64,000 nucleotides of DNA from Geotalea toluenoxydans JCM 15764 (GCF_001311985.1 NZ_BBCJ01000004.1:1-64000); one strand, 5' to 3'; positions 1 to 11,500 are shown, counted from the first letter of the stretch. Numbers and translations are program-made. The notes: generated from the sequence alone by a model not told the origin.

Positions 1-28
1 CCGCGTCAGCAAAACCGCCAATTTCTGC

Positions 29-1120
29 AGTGTACTTAGGAAACGGTTCTTCTTCAACAACAACAATGTGGTTGGTCTGATGCAATGGCTAGAAAGTGTA
101 CTTAGGAAACGGTTCTTCTTCAACAACAACACAGTCTCTAAGCTTGTAGCAAACCCTTGTTAGTGTACTTAGGAAACGGTTCTTCTTCAACAACAACTGT
201 GTAAACAGAGAGCGGCAAATATAACAAGTGTACTTAGGAAACGGTTCTTCTTCAACAACAACAGGGTGATCTGATGCCCACTCAAAATTTCCAGTGTACT
301 TAGGAAACGGTTCTTCTTCAACAACAACCCCTGTGGAGGCGTCCCAGGCCGGAATCCTAGTGTACTTAGGAAACGGTTCTTCTTCAACAACAACCCAACA
401 AGATCAAGGCCGAGAGAAAGGAGAAAGTGTACTTAGGAAACGGTTCTTCTTCAACAACAACGAACTGAAGACCAGGCCGCAGCTTAACTACAGTGTACTT
501 AGGAAACGGTTCTTCTTCAACAACAACTTGGCGCCGTTGTCCCAGTAGGCGGTCCAGAGTGTACTTAGGAAACGGTTCTTCTTCAACAACAACGGTCTCG
601 GCGAGCTTTTCGTACTCCGCCAGAGTGTACTTAGGAAACGGTTCTTCTTCAACAACAACTGAATGTACGATACATCAACCAATGAGGGAAGTGTACTTAG
701 GAAACGGTTCTTCTTCAACAACAACGGCGTAGATGGCGGCGGTGGACTTGCCCCAAGTGTACTTAGGAAACGGTTCTTCTTCAACAACAACCATGGGGCT
801 TGGTGACCGCATTAGTGGCAAAGTGTACTTAGGAAACGGTTCTTCTTCAACAACAACTATGAAACCGGAACTGAAACCCCTTGATATAGTGTACTTAGGA
901 AACGGTTCTTCTTCAACAACAACTTGTTGGCGTTGCGGACAGTTTGTTTTCAAGTGTACTTAGGAAACGGTTCTTCTTCAACAACAACACCTAACGAAAA
1001 CTCAATCAATGCCGGAGCAGTGTACTTAGGAAACGGTTCTTCTTCAACAACAACGCTGCAATTACGCCATGCCTGATCTTCACCAGTGTACTTAGGAAAC
1101 GGTTCTTATTCAACAACAAC
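29..1120. CRISPR. CRISPR array, 17 repeats of 36 bp with 16 complete spacers
   Basis: Repeats start at 29, 95, 162, 227, 293, 359, 426, 492, 558, 624, 690, 756, 822, 888, 953, 1019 and 1085. Each is 36 bp, begins AGTGTACTTAGGAAACGG and ends CAACAACAAC. The 16 spacers are 29-31 bp and unrelated to each other, and bases 1-28 look like part of another spacer, so the array continues to the left. All repeats are identical except the last, which has C to A at 1108; a decayed repeat usually marks the leader-distal end, so transcription may run left to right from a leader outside the window, and the terminator just after 1120 fits this. Repeat 36/spacer 30 is usual for type II and also seen in types III, V and VI. 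No cas gene is in the window, so the type is open. Confidence 0.97.
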
Positions 1121-1150
1121 CATGAACGACCGCAACTGAACGCAGGTGTA

Positions 1151-1186
1151 AAAAAGCCGCCCCATTTACAGGGCGGCCTTTTTCTG
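1151..1186. terminator. bidirectional intrinsic terminator between CRISPR array and chemoreceptor gene
   Basis: A perfect 7-bp stem, GCCGCCC (1156-1162) and GGGCGGC (1171-1177), encloses an 8-base loop. It is preceded by an A-run and followed by a T-rich run, so it can end transcription from both sides: the array on + and the chemoreceptor gene on -. Confidence 0.85.
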
Positions 1187-1198
1187 TCTTTGGTCCGT

Positions 1199-3285
1199 TT
1201 ATCTGGACTGGTAGCCGATTCGTACCGCACCCCAGTGCCTGTTGTCGATGATGATGGGGGCCGACATGTCGTTCATGATCTCGCCGGTATCCCGCATGTA
1301 AGTCTGCAGGATGAAGGGCTCTGTGTTCTGTGCTCCCCTGATGCCGGTGCGGTCGTCAAAGATTCTCTTGGTTCTGTTGGCGGTTTTGTCTGTCTCCGGA
1401 TTGCCGGTGAGAGGCTTGGTGTAGCGCAGATTATGGGTCGGGCAATAGCCATGATCATCGACACAAATGGCAAAGTTGATATCCTCGCTGTCTGCCAGTA
1501 GTCGTTCCTGGATCGGAGAGATGGCCTGATCGAAAAAACTGTCGAAGCGGGTGGTAAACTTCTGGGGAGAGGCGCCGGGAATCGGCTTGTAATTACGATC
1601 GAAAAGATCTGAAATGGAAAGCCTGTTTTCGGCGATAGCCTTTTCCAGTGCTGCCACCACCTCATCCCGCAACCGGCAGGCATAACCCTTCATGGCGTCG
1701 TGATGGTTTCCCACGTTGAACTTGCCCACGGTAGTAAAGATATTTTCCGCCACCTCGGTGAGCTCGTTAAATGCTGCCCTGCTTTTTTGCATCTGCCCGT
1801 AAACCTCGGCAGCCGAGGACGACACATTATGGATGCTGGAGGCGATCTCGTTGACCGTCGCACTCTGTTCTTCCGTGGCCGACGCTATCTGGTTGATCAT
1901 ATCCGACGATTCGGAGGCGGAGAGGAGGATTTTTTCCAGACAATCCTTCGCTGCCAGCGATTTGTCCACCCCTTCCTCGACCCGCTGTTTTTCCTCAATA
2001 ATTGAGGCTGCGGCATCCCGGCTTTCGCTCTGGATATCGGCGATGATCTTGGCAATTTCCTTGGTGGAAGCAGCAGTCTTTGCCGACAGATTCTTCACCT
2101 CATCGGCAACCACGGCAAATCCCCTGCCGTGCTCTCCGGCGCGTGCCGCCTCTATGGCAGCATTGAGTGCAAGCAGGTTGGTCTGGTCTGCTATGTCCTC
2201 AATGAGCACGATAATTTCGCCAATTTTCTTCGACGAGGTTTCCAGTTTCATAACAGTTCCCAGGGTTGCCGTCACATTTTCGTTGACCATCCTGATGCTG
2301 CTGCATGCTTCATCGACCACGGTCATTCCGTCGCTTGCCGCGGCATCGACCTGGGCTGAAAGCTCTGCCGCCCGATGGGTGTTACCGGCGACCACATTAA
2401 GGGTGGCCGCCATCTCTTCTGTGGCCACGGCAACTGACATGGCCTGCTCTTTCTGGGCGCTTGAGGCTGCTCGGTGCCTATAGTATCCCTGGAGACCATG
2501 CAGATGGAGACGGAAATGTTTCCTGCCTGTACATAAAGGGAAGCGATAATATCTCGCAGTTTCGAGATCAGATGGTTGATCTCCTCTGCCAGTGAGCCGA
2601 TTTCATCCTGGGAGCGGATGGATATCTCCTTGGTCAGGTCCCCCTCGCCGCGGGCAATGACCCGCAGTTTATCGGCGAATTCAATAAGGTCTTTGATGAT
2701 CGTCTTTTTGAAGAATAAATAGAGGGTGATGAGCATGGTCAGGAAGAAAAATATGCCGGCAGCAGTCAGCATCCAGGTAAGCTTGAGGGCACTGTTGAAC
2801 CCTTCTTCAAGGGAGGTGGTGAGGACGATGGCCCCCAGGAATTTGGGCTCCGCATCATGGCACTGCTTGCACCGTTCCTCGTTGGGCACGGGCACCACAG
2901 ATCTAAGGGTGTGAATGCCGTTTTCCTTCTGCTTCAGCTCCAGTGTTTTGCCGCTGGCCAAGGCAGCAACAACATCCTTATTGGCTGGTACTTCCAATTG
3001 TTCGGACTCTTTACCGTCGCCATTGAAGATTCGCATATCAAGGGCGAATTTTTTCTCCTTTATTTTGCTAAGGAAGCCCTCCACAGCCTTGGATTCCCCT
3101 TTCATCATGTACTCATCGATATTGTGGATGATAAACGCCGCCATGTTGCGGCTGTTTTTCATCTGCAGGTCCATGGTGGCTGAGTACTCAAGCCATAGGG
3201 CCAGTATGCCCATGGCGGCAAAGCCGACGAAAAGGGTAAGACCGATAATTCCGAGAATTTTGTGCAGGAGCTTTTTCTTGGGCAT
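1199..3285 (-). CDS. methyl-accepting chemotaxis protein with periplasmic c-type haem motif (frameshifted)
   Basis: Membrane chemoreceptor that would signal to CheA/CheW. From the start at 3285 (ATG with GAGG five bases upstream): membrane segment about residues 10-33, periplasmic sensor with a c-type haem motif CKQCH at 139-143, second membrane segment about 181-202, HAMP-like linker, then the MCP signalling hairpin with the tip [21 protein letters not shown] further C-terminal domain of about 150 residues follows, ending in an [14 protein letters not shown] pattern (here [11 protein letters not shown]) found at the end of many MCPs of this group. Haem-bearing MCP sensors are known in Geobacter and suggest redox or ligand sensing. 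The frame breaks near 2452; adding one base restores a continuous MCP ([10 protein letters not shown]), so I read one gene of about 695 residues. A true pseudogene cannot be ruled out. Confidence 0.88.
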
Positions 3286-3560
3286 AATTCCTCGCAGAGC
3301 CGCAGCCATTTTAAGTATTTGTAGAGAGTTATCGGCGGCGCCATGGGAATCTTGAGAATAAAACGCAGTTTAATTAGGAGGGGTATAAGCTGCAGATTTG
3401 TGGGAATTGGTGCTGCAGAAGGTTTGTTGCAGATTGCCAGGATGTTGAAAATTATTGGGCAGTCGACCCCGCGAACTTCCTTCCCTTGAATGAAAGAAGG
3501 GTGCAATGATCTTGATGTGGACTCTTACGGCAGTAAGCCTAGCATTGGAGGCCTTCCTGG

Positions 3561-3770
3561 TCAGCCATAGTAGTCTTCCATCAGATCGTTTACCCTCTTC
3601 CCCGGCCCGTCGAAGGGGAGCTTCTGTCTGCGGACCGGGTCCCGGTCAAGGCGTGTCCAGCCATCGGACCGGCAGAAGGCGAAGATTTCCCCGTTTTTGA
3701 TCAGGTGGCTCAGTGAAGAAGAATTTACAATATCGACGCTGCCGTCGCGATAGATGACATTGATCAGCAT
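3561..3770 (-). CDS. small conserved protein of unknown function
   Basis: 69 residues starting MLINVIYRDGS. The start at 3770 is chosen because GGAG lies seven bases upstream; a longer reading from 3812 lacks a ribosome-binding site. The protein is soluble, with no signal peptide, and has a beta-rich N-terminal half (NVIYRDGSVDIV) and a basic middle. It resembles short hypothetical proteins I associate with Geobacter genomes, but I cannot assign a function. It lies upstream of the chemoreceptor on the same strand with a gap of about 275 bases, so co-transcription is uncertain. Confidence 0.7.
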   Translation of the reverse strand: MLINVIYRDGSVDIVNSSSLSHLIKNGEIFAFCRSDGWTRLDRDPVRRQKLPFDGPGKRVNDLMEDYYG

Positions 3771-4003
3771 GGTAGATCTCCAGGGGGGGCAAGAATTAAA
3801 TTGATCTAACATTTTAGAGTATACTAAATTTCCGTCAAATATCTGCCGACTTCAGTAATAAATAAAATATCCTCCCATTCTTTCGGTGATGCTAAATTCA
3901 CTTCAGTTTTGCGGGGTTGTGCCGAAATAAACCATTAGAATTAACTACAGCATGGACCGGTTTGCCGTGTTGTGCTGAGAAAATCCAATAGGAGGAAAAC
4001 AAA

Positions 4004-4799
4004 TTGAAAAAGCTATCATTTGTTGCGGCCATGGTTATGTTGAGTGTGGCTCCGGCGTTCAGCGCCGAGTACCGCGAAATTCAGGACAACTCTTTCCTCA
4101 TCGAAGAAGCATACAACCAAGAGGACGGGGTAATCCAACACATTTTCACCTACCAGCACATGAAGGGTGACAGCTCGTTGTTTACCTTCACTCAAGAATG
4201 GCCGGTGCCGAAACAGGATCATCAGCTTTCATACACCATCCCGGTCGAGAGGATCAGGGGGGGCGGACAAGACGACACAGGATTTGGAGATGTGGCGATC
4301 AATTACCGCTATCAGGCAGTTCTGAAGGAAGGCATCGCCTTTGCGCCCCGCTTCTCTCTCATCCTTCCCACCGGTGATGAGAAGAAGGGACTGGGAACCG
4401 GCACAGTTGGTTATCAGTCAACTTTCCACTGAGCGTGAAACTTGCCGAACGGTGGGTTACCCACTACAACATGGGCATTACCTTTACCCCTGACAGCAAG
4501 GATGCAGCAGGAGCCAAGGCCGACACGGTTGCGACTAACTACGGCGCAAGCGCAATTTTCTAGCCTCGAAAAATCTGAACCTGATGCTCGAAATAGTAGG
4601 AGGTACAGAACAGACCGTGCAGGGAAAAGGGGTAACCGCCGATGAACACTCACTACTCGTAAGCCCCGGGTTTCGGTATGCAATCGACATCGGCAAACTG
4701 CAGATTGTGCCGGGCGTTGCGTTTCCCATTGGTTTCGGTCCTTCCAAAGGAGAATATGGCGCATTCGCCTATCTTTCATTTGAGCATTCATTGTTCTGA
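4004..4799 (+). CDS. outer-membrane beta-barrel protein, MetA-pathway/transporter-like (frameshifted)
   Basis: Starts at a TTG with GGAGG nine bases upstream and opens with a signal peptide (MKKLSFVAAMVMLSVAPAFSA). The mature part has alternating hydrophobic strands and an FAPRFSLILPTGDEKKGLGTG pattern typical of outer-membrane proteins of the MetA-pathway-of-phenol-degradation type, a common barrel family in Geobacter. The end (GAFAYLSFEHSLF) finishes in an aromatic residue, as outer-membrane barrels do. The frame breaks near 4424 and 4562; one added base at each point gives a continuous protein of about 265 residues (...KLAERWVTHYNMGITFTPD...AIFLASKNLNLMLEIVGG). Its job is not known; position just upstream of a metal-efflux operon may be chance. 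Confidence 0.75.
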
Positions 4800-4814
4800 T
4801 AAATTAGTCGATAC

Positions 4815-4861
4815 GAGTGGCAAAGCCTGTCAGGCACTATTTTTTACAGGCTTTGCCACTC
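4815..4861. terminator. 16-bp perfect inverted repeat, probable terminator
   Basis: GAGTGGCAAAGCCTGT (4815-4830) pairs perfectly with 4846-4861 around a 15-base loop that contains six T. It lies 15 bases after the outer-membrane protein's stop. A short T-run (4867-4870) follows a few bases later. Most likely the end of that transcript. Confidence 0.7.
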
Positions 4862-4948
4862 TCGCATTTTACTGCTTGACACAGACGCTGCAAAAATTTA
4901 ATCTCTTGCAATAGCTACTCATTAAAAGGGTTGAGGTCGTAAACACGC

Positions 4949-5317
4949 TTGAATTCGAAATTCAGAAAAATCACTGCATTAACCCTGATAATGGTAATGG
5001 CCTGTCTTTCCATCAATACCGTATTTTCTGTTGCCCATGAAATTGAGGAAGCAGGGTTTTCCACCCCCCACAAAATCTCAATAGGATTTTTGCACGTCGA
5101 AACTTCCGGTCACTGCCCGGTTTGTCCACCTGACGACCATCCCAGCACCGACCATGACCATTTCAGTTGCGACCATCACACCTACGTTTCTCTGGCAGCC
5201 CAAACCGCTTATCGTCTTCCCTTACCCCATGAACTTCCTCACCTCAATTTAGAATCTTTTCAATTCATCCCCGAAGTATTTCTGGCTATAGATACTCCCC
5301 CGCATAACCTCGCCTGA
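4949..5317 (+). CDS. small secreted His/Cys-rich protein, possible metal binding
   Basis: 122 residues from a TTG start (GAGGT about 12 bases upstream, so the start is uncertain). An N-terminal hydrophobic signal segment (ALTLIMVMACLSINTVFSVA) is followed by a short region rich in metal ligands: CPVCPPDDHPSTDHDH then CDHH. This density of Cys, His and Asp suggests binding of a soft or transition metal in the periplasm. It sits directly before a TolC/adaptor/RND pump set of the heavy-metal type, where small His-rich periplasmic proteins are often found. I do not recognise the family, and the function is inferred from composition and place. Confidence 0.6.
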   Translation: MNSKFRKITALTLIMVMACLSINTVFSVAHEIEEAGFSTPHKISIGFLHVETSGHCPVCPPDDHPSTDHDHFSCDHHTYVSLAAQTAYRLPLPHELPHLNLESFQFIPEVFLAIDTPPHNLA

Positions 5318-5575
5318 AGGCTGACACGCTACACATGCGCCTAAAACGACACTCTTCCTGAGGTCGTTCTGCGTCCAGTCCATAATTCTCGAAATACTAC
5401 AACTTAATTCCCCGTAATTGTGTCAGTGGGCCTGGCTTTGGCCAGAATTACAAAGGCATTTCTGCATGCGTATTACCTTGCTGTTGGCTGAGGTAATTCA
5501 ATGATGCTGATATTGGCACAGTTACGTGGTTGGATTCAGGACAAGTCATACCTTAGCGCAACCAGGGAGGAACAA

Positions 5576-6878
5576 TTGAAACAGAGTGTAATGAAGCGAC
5601 TAACGTCTGTCGTCGCAATGGCGGCAGTAATTTGTGCAGCAACGGCGCCACTTCGGGCAGAGGAATATGCCATTAATCTACAGGAAATCATCACCATTGC
5701 CAGGGAGCACAACGGGGAACTGAAAGCGCTCCGCCAAGAGTTGGGAATCGGCGACGCAGGCAAAATCAAGGCCGGCTCCATCCCAATCCTGTTTTGGATC
5801 TGGAAGGCGCCACCGGCGCCCTTACCGGCAGTTCGTCCGAAAACCGTCTGGGCATCGGCGTATCCCAGGAATTCTTGTTCGGTGGTAAACGTGAGAAGCG
5901 GCTGGCCGTGGCTGACTCCGAACTTGTACGGTTCGGGAACCGGATCAAGGATGCGGAACGTCTGCTGCTGCTGGAGGTGAAGACCGGGTTCTACAATCTT
6001 CTTCTAGTGGAAAGCCGTCTTGAGCTGGCACAAAAGTCCCAGGAACTGAACAAAGAATTGTTGCAGATTGCCAAAGAACGGCTGGCCGCCGGTGATGTTG
6101 CGGAACTGGATGTAAACCTGGCCAGGGTCGAAACCGCCCGCAGTGAAGGACGAAAAATCGAGGCGGAGCGCGAACTCGTGCCGGCCCGGCAGCAACTACT
6201 CTCGCTTATGGGGACGCCTGCCTTGACGGACTTGAAGATTACCGGCAATCCGGAGACGAAGCCGTCCACTGAAAATCCTGCAGAATTCAAGGCTATGGCC
6301 CTGCAAAATCGCCCTGACCTGGGAGCTGCTGAAGCGGAAAAGAACAAAGGTGAAGCTGAACTCTCCCTGGCTAAGGCCGAACGGGTGCCGAATGTGACGG
6401 CTGGAGTCGGTTTCAGCTGGGAAAGGTCGGAGACTTCCTTGGGAGGCCTCCAGGAGCAAGATACCGACTATCTGATCGGTCTGAAGCTCTCTGTCCCCCT
6501 TCAATTTTTTGACCGAAACCAGGCAGGCGTAAGAGAAGCCCAGGCCAGAAAAAGCAGTGCTGAAACACGCCAAGCGTTCGTCAGGCAGGGCATTGAGAGG
6601 GAGGTAGAAGCTGCCCACGCGCGTCTCGCCTCTGCGGAAAAATCTTTGAATATCTATGCCGAGGAAATTATCCCACAACTCACTGAGAACCTGAAACTGG
6701 TCCAGGAGCGTATCGCCTTGGTGAAGTAGGGATTCTTGCAGTGATCGAGGAACAGAAGAATTTTATCGAGGTAAATGACGGCTATCTTACAGCACTCTAC
6801 AGCTGGAACACGGCGGTCGCAAAACTGGAGGCCGCGGTGGGAGTCGAATTACAGAAAGTGGACGGAGGAAATAAATGA
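5576..6878 (+). CDS. TolC-family outer-membrane efflux channel (frameshifted)
   Basis: Outer-membrane channel of a tripartite pump. The TTG start at 5576 has GGGAGG five bases upstream and gives a signal peptide ending near APLRA. The body has the long heptad-rich helices of TolC/CzcC proteins (VKTGFYNLLLVESRLELAQ; EREVEAAHARLASAEKSLNIY) and the usual internal duplication. Frames break near 5780 and 6728; one base at each restores GLHPNPVLDLEGATG and a tail ending AAVGVELQKVDGGNK with a stop at 6876-6878. Rebuilt length is about 434 residues, normal for the family. Its stop overlaps the start of the adaptor gene (ATGA), pointing to translational coupling and a single operon with the pump. Confidence 0.85.
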
Positions 6879-8406
6879 GCATCTACAAAACTGCCATGAA
6901 ATATATGGGTATAGTACTGGTCCTGCTGTTCACACTGTCAGGCTGTAATCACAAGGAACATGCGCCCGCCGCTGCTGCCGGAGACGAAGCCGAACCAATC
7001 AAGGTAACCGCCTATTCCGCCAAGAGCGAACTTTTTATGGAATATGATCCGCCGGTGGCCGGAGAAAAGACGGGCTTTCTGATCCATCTCACCAGACTTG
7101 CCGATTTCAAGCCGGTAACTGAAGGGGGACTGAAAATGGTATTCACTCCATCTGCCGGCGAACCGGTAACCTTCACCATGCCGGCCCCGACCCGCGCCGG
7201 TATTTACAAGGCTGAGGCGACCCTTGCCAATCCCGGGAAATATTCGCTCAAACTGATCACTGACGGGAAGGGATTCGCCGACGAAATCACGGTATCTGAA
7301 GTACAGGTATTGAACAAGGGTGAGAAACCGGCAGAAGGACATGCAGGCGGTAAGGGAGCAATTGCCTATTTGAAGGAACAACAGTGGTCGTGGACTTCAT
7401 GGTAACCCAGCCGGTCAAGAAAGATCTGGGCAGCTTCGTTACCACGACCGGGGAGCTGGTGCCGGTGTCGAACGCCGAAGCAACGGTTGCCGCACCTTTG
7501 GCTGGCATTGTCTCGACTACCAAACAATTGCCGTTCATTGGGAAAAAAGTTGCAAAAGGTGAAGTCGTCGCCCTGATCGATCCTCCGATCAGGCCGGATG
7601 GCGGCATCGGCCAGTTGGGAGCGGCCTATGCCGAAGCAAAAAACCGGGTTGCACTTGCGCAAAAGGAGTACGACCGGGCCAAGCGACTCCATGACGCTAA
7701 AATAGCCCCGCTGAAAAGAGTGGAGGAAGCGGAGCTGGCACTTTCCAGTGCGAAGTCGGCCCTTGAGCCTCTTGAAAAATCCATGGGAAGTGTCAAGGGA
7801 GAAGGAAGTGGTCGGATTGCGGTGCGTGCACCGGTGAGCGGCACGGTGGTCGAGGTGACTGCCGGGGCCGGCAAAGGGGTTGAGGCGGGACAACCAATCC
7901 TGCGTATTGTCAATACCGGCACTCTCTGGCTCAAAGCAAATCTTCCCGCGAGCGAGATCGCCACAGCCGGCAAATCGCTCAATGCCACTTTCACCGTTGC
8001 CGGCTTGACTGATGAATTCAAACCGTCGCGTCTGGTGTCGGTCGGCGACATGCTCGATCCCCAGACCAGAACCCTGCCGGTACTGTTTGAAGTGCCCAAT
8101 CAATCAGGGCGCCTCAAGGTAGGATTGTTTGCCAATGTTGCCATTCGGACCGGCTCTGTTGCCGGCGCGCTGGCCGTGCCCAAGGATGCTCTGATTGAAG
8201 ACGAGGCCCGCTGGTTCGTCTTTATCCAGCCGTCGGGGGAGGCCTTTGATCGACGGGAGGTAAAGGTCGGCGTCGAAGATGGCGGATTTGTCCAGATAAC
8301 CTCAGGTCTCAAGGGTGATGAGCGGGTAGTGACCCGTGGCGCCTATTACGTCAAACAAGCCGAGTCTGCTGCCAAGGGTGGCGCAGACCAGGGCCATGCC
8401 CACTAG
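6875..8406 (+). CDS. RND efflux periplasmic adaptor lipoprotein (HlyD/CzcB type, frameshifted)
   Basis: Membrane-fusion protein linking inner-membrane pump and outer-membrane channel. It begins with a lipoprotein signal (LLFTLSGC, lipobox cysteine near residue 24). Residues about 40-150 form an extra N-terminal domain (GEKTGFLIHLTRLADFKPV) seen in some heavy-metal adaptors. Next come the barrel-sandwich hybrid (GELVPVSNAEATVAAPLAG; IAVRAPVSGTVVEV), a helical hairpin, and the beta-barrel and membrane-proximal parts. The frame breaks near 7387 (W-S-W for W-V-V-D); one added G restores it. Rebuilt size is about 510 residues. Many Cz-type adaptors have this layout, but the substrate cannot be told from sequence. 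Confidence 0.87.
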
Positions 8407-8435
8407 ATCCGGATTGAAGCCCCGATGACAATTTT

Positions 8436-8493
8436 TGTAGGGGCAACCCCAGTGGTTGCCCAATCAGGGCGGCCACATGGGGCCGCCCCTACA
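8436..8493. repeat. REP-like palindromic element, two hairpins closed by a 9-bp stem
   Basis: The outer arms TGTAGGGGC (8436-8444) and GCCCCTACA (8485-8493) are perfect complements. Inside are two further hairpins: GGGCAACC/GGTTGCCC (8441-8448/8454-8461) and GGGCGGCC/GGCCGCCC (8467-8474/8481-8488). It sits between adaptor and pump genes of one operon. Short GC-rich palindromes with GTAGGGGC ends are frequent between genes in this group, from memory; copy number was not checked. Confidence 0.75.
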
Positions 8494-8538
8494 GATCGGT
8501 GTAATCCTGATTTCAGAGACAAACAAGGAGATACATTC

Positions 8539-11500
8539 ATGCTCGATAAAGTAATCCGCCTGGCCCTGGAGAACCGGCTGATCGTCGTTGTGGCGTCACT
8601 GCTGGTGCTGCTGGTCGGGACCTATATAACCATGAAGATGCCGGTGGATGTCCTGCCGGATCTGACCGCGCCGACGGTTACCATCATCACCGAGGCCCAT
8701 GGCATGGCCACGGAAGAGGTGGAGTCGGTCGTCACCTATCCGATTGAAAGTGCCGTCAACGGCTCCAGCGGCGTGCGCCGGGTCCGTTCTTATACGGTAG
8801 CCGGTCTCTCCACCGTCTGGGTCGAGTTCACCTGGGGAACTGATATATACAAGGCGCGCCAGGTGGTCAATGAAAAGCTGCAATCACTGGCCGGTGTTCT
8901 GCCTGCTGATGCGATTCCCCAACTGGCCCCGATCTCCTCAATCATGGGGGAGATCATGCACGTGGCCCTTGTCAGCGACAAGCATAACACCATGGAATTG
9001 AAAGAAACCGCTGACTTCGTTATCCGCAAGCGACTTCTGGCGGTACCGGGGGTCTCGCAGGTTTCCAATATCGGCGGTGACACCCGCCAGTATCAGGCCG
9101 AACTTGATCCGCAACGTCTGCAAGCCTTCGGCGTCACAGTGGGGCAAGTAATTACGGCGCTCAAGGGAGCTAATGAAAACTTTGCCGCCGGTGTTATGAA
9201 GAAGACCGGCCAGGAATACATGATTCGTGGCGTGGGCAGAGTCCGCACCACAGCCGATCTGGAGCAGGTTGTAGTGGCTGCCAGGGGCGGTGTGCCGGTT
9301 CTGGTTCGGGATGTGGCGCGGGTTGTCATTGGCCCGGCTTTCAGGTATGGGGACGCTTCGGCCAACGGCAAACCCGGGGTGGTGATCTCGATTCAGAAGC
9401 ATCCTACCGCAAATACCCTTGAACTGACCAAGCGCCTGGAAGGGAAACTCGCTGAGTTGCAGAAAAGTCTGCCTGCCGGTATGAAGCTGGAGACCGACAT
9501 ATTCCGCCAGTCAGATTTCATCGAGAGGGCCATAGACAACATCAAGAAAGTTTTGACCGAGGGGGCGCTGCTGGTCATCGTCATCCTTTTCCTTTTCCTG
9601 GGCAATGTGCGGACCACCCTCATCTCTATCACCGCCATGCCATTGTCGCTGCTGTTTGCCATCTTTGCCCTGCGGATTTTCGACATCTCCATTAACACCA
9701 TGACTCTTGGGGGAATGGCCATCGCCATCGGGGTCATTGTCGACGATGCCATCATCGATGTGGAAAACGTTTTTCGGCGTTTGCAGGAAAATCGCCTGAA
9801 ACCGGAAAGCACACGATCCCCGTCGCGCATGGTGATTTTCGAGGCGTCGAAAGAGATCCGTGCATCCATTGTCAATGCGACCATGATCATTCTTATGGTA
9901 TTCATGCCCCTCTTCTTTCTCACGGGCGTTGAGGGTCGGCTGTTGCGGCCGCTCGGAATATCCTACATGGTTTCAATCGGCGCGTCGCTGATTGTCGCCC
10001 TGACGGTGACCCCGGCCCTCTGCTCCTACCTGTTGCCACGGGCCAAATGCCTGGAGCGGGAGGAAGAAAGTGCCGCAGTTCGCTGGTTGCAGCGCCTCTA
10101 TCGCCCCATGCTCAACCTGGCAATCAGCCGGCCTAAACTCGTGATTGCAGGATCAGTGGTGGCCTTTGCTTGGCAATGATTCCCTTGTCCATGACAGGCC
10201 GCTCCTTTCTCCCCGCATTTAACGAAGGGGCGCTGACGGTGGTTGTCGTTACGTCGGCGGGAACCTCATTGGAACAGTCGGCGGCCATTGCTCTGGAGGT
10301 GGAAAAAAAGCTGCTGGCACACCCTAACATCAAGAAAACGGCCCGCAGAACAGGTCGGGGTGATATGGATGAGCACGGCAAGGCGGCAAGCATGACGGAG
10401 ATCGAGGCCAAGCTCGATATGAAGGACCGCAAACTTGGCGATGTCATGGCGGAAGTGCGCAAATCAATGGCCGGAATGCCTGCTACCATTACCTTCGGCC
10501 AGCCTATCGGCCACCGGATCGACCATATGCTGTCCGGCACCATGGCTAACCTCGCCATTAAGGTCTATGGTCCCGAGCTGTACCGGTTGCGGATTACAGC
10601 GGAAGAAATCAGGGGCGCCATTGCCGATGTTCCGGGCCTGGCGGATCTGTCGGTTGAACAGCAGAAGGACATCCCCCAGGTCCGGATCATTCCGGACCGG
10701 GTCCAGATGGCTCGGTATGATCTCACCATGTCTGGTGTTGCGGAGGCAATGGAGGCTGCCACCGCCGGCATGGCCGTGACCCGTACCCTGGAAGGAGATC
10801 GAGGGTTCGACGTAGTGGTGAAGTTTCCAGATACGGCTCGTGATAGTACCGGTTCCATCGAAAACGTCATGATCGACACCCCGACCGGGGTCAAGATTCC
10901 CCTGTCCACCGTAGCTCGGGTCGTTTCCGCCAAGGGGCCGAATACCATCACCAGGGAGAACGCTCAACGCAAGATTGTCGTTCAGGCAAACGTGGCAGGA
11001 CGTGATCTGCGCAGTGTTTTTGAGGATGTCCGCAGCAACATCGAGCAGAAGGTCAAGCTCCCGGAGATACTACGTGGAGTACGGCGGACAGTTTGAGAGC
11101 GAGGCAGAGGCAACCAGGACAATCGGCCTGCTGAGTATCGTTTCGCTGCTCTTCATAATCCTGATCCTCTATATTGAATTCCGTTGTTTCAGAGATGCGT
11201 TTCTGGTCATGGTCAACCTGCCGCTTGCCTTTATCGGCGGCATAATAGCCGTCTATTTCACCTCAAGGGTCATCAGTGTCGCTTCGCTGGTGGGATTTAT
11301 CACCCTGTTCGGCATAGCAACACGAAATGGCATTCTGCTGATTTCCCACTACAAACACCTGATGGAACAAGATGGGAAAACCTTGCAAGAAGCAGTGCTG
11401 CAGGGCTCTATGGAGCGTCTCAGACCGGTCATAATGACCGCACTGGCAGCCGGTCTGGCACTGGTGCCATTTGCCATTGCCGCCGACAAGCCGGGCAACG

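Noticed and set aside
187..1230. Open frames across the CRISPR array that encode repeated YLGNGSSSTTT or LLLKKNRFLSTL units
   Set aside because: They arise because the 36-bp repeat is a multiple of three and spacers are near 30 bp; there is no ribosome-binding site and the pattern is wholly explained by the array.
8425..8538. N-terminal extension of the RND pump through the REP-like element
   Set aside because: The extension encodes the palindrome and lacks a signal; the start at 8539 has a good ribosome-binding site and the standard pump N-terminus.
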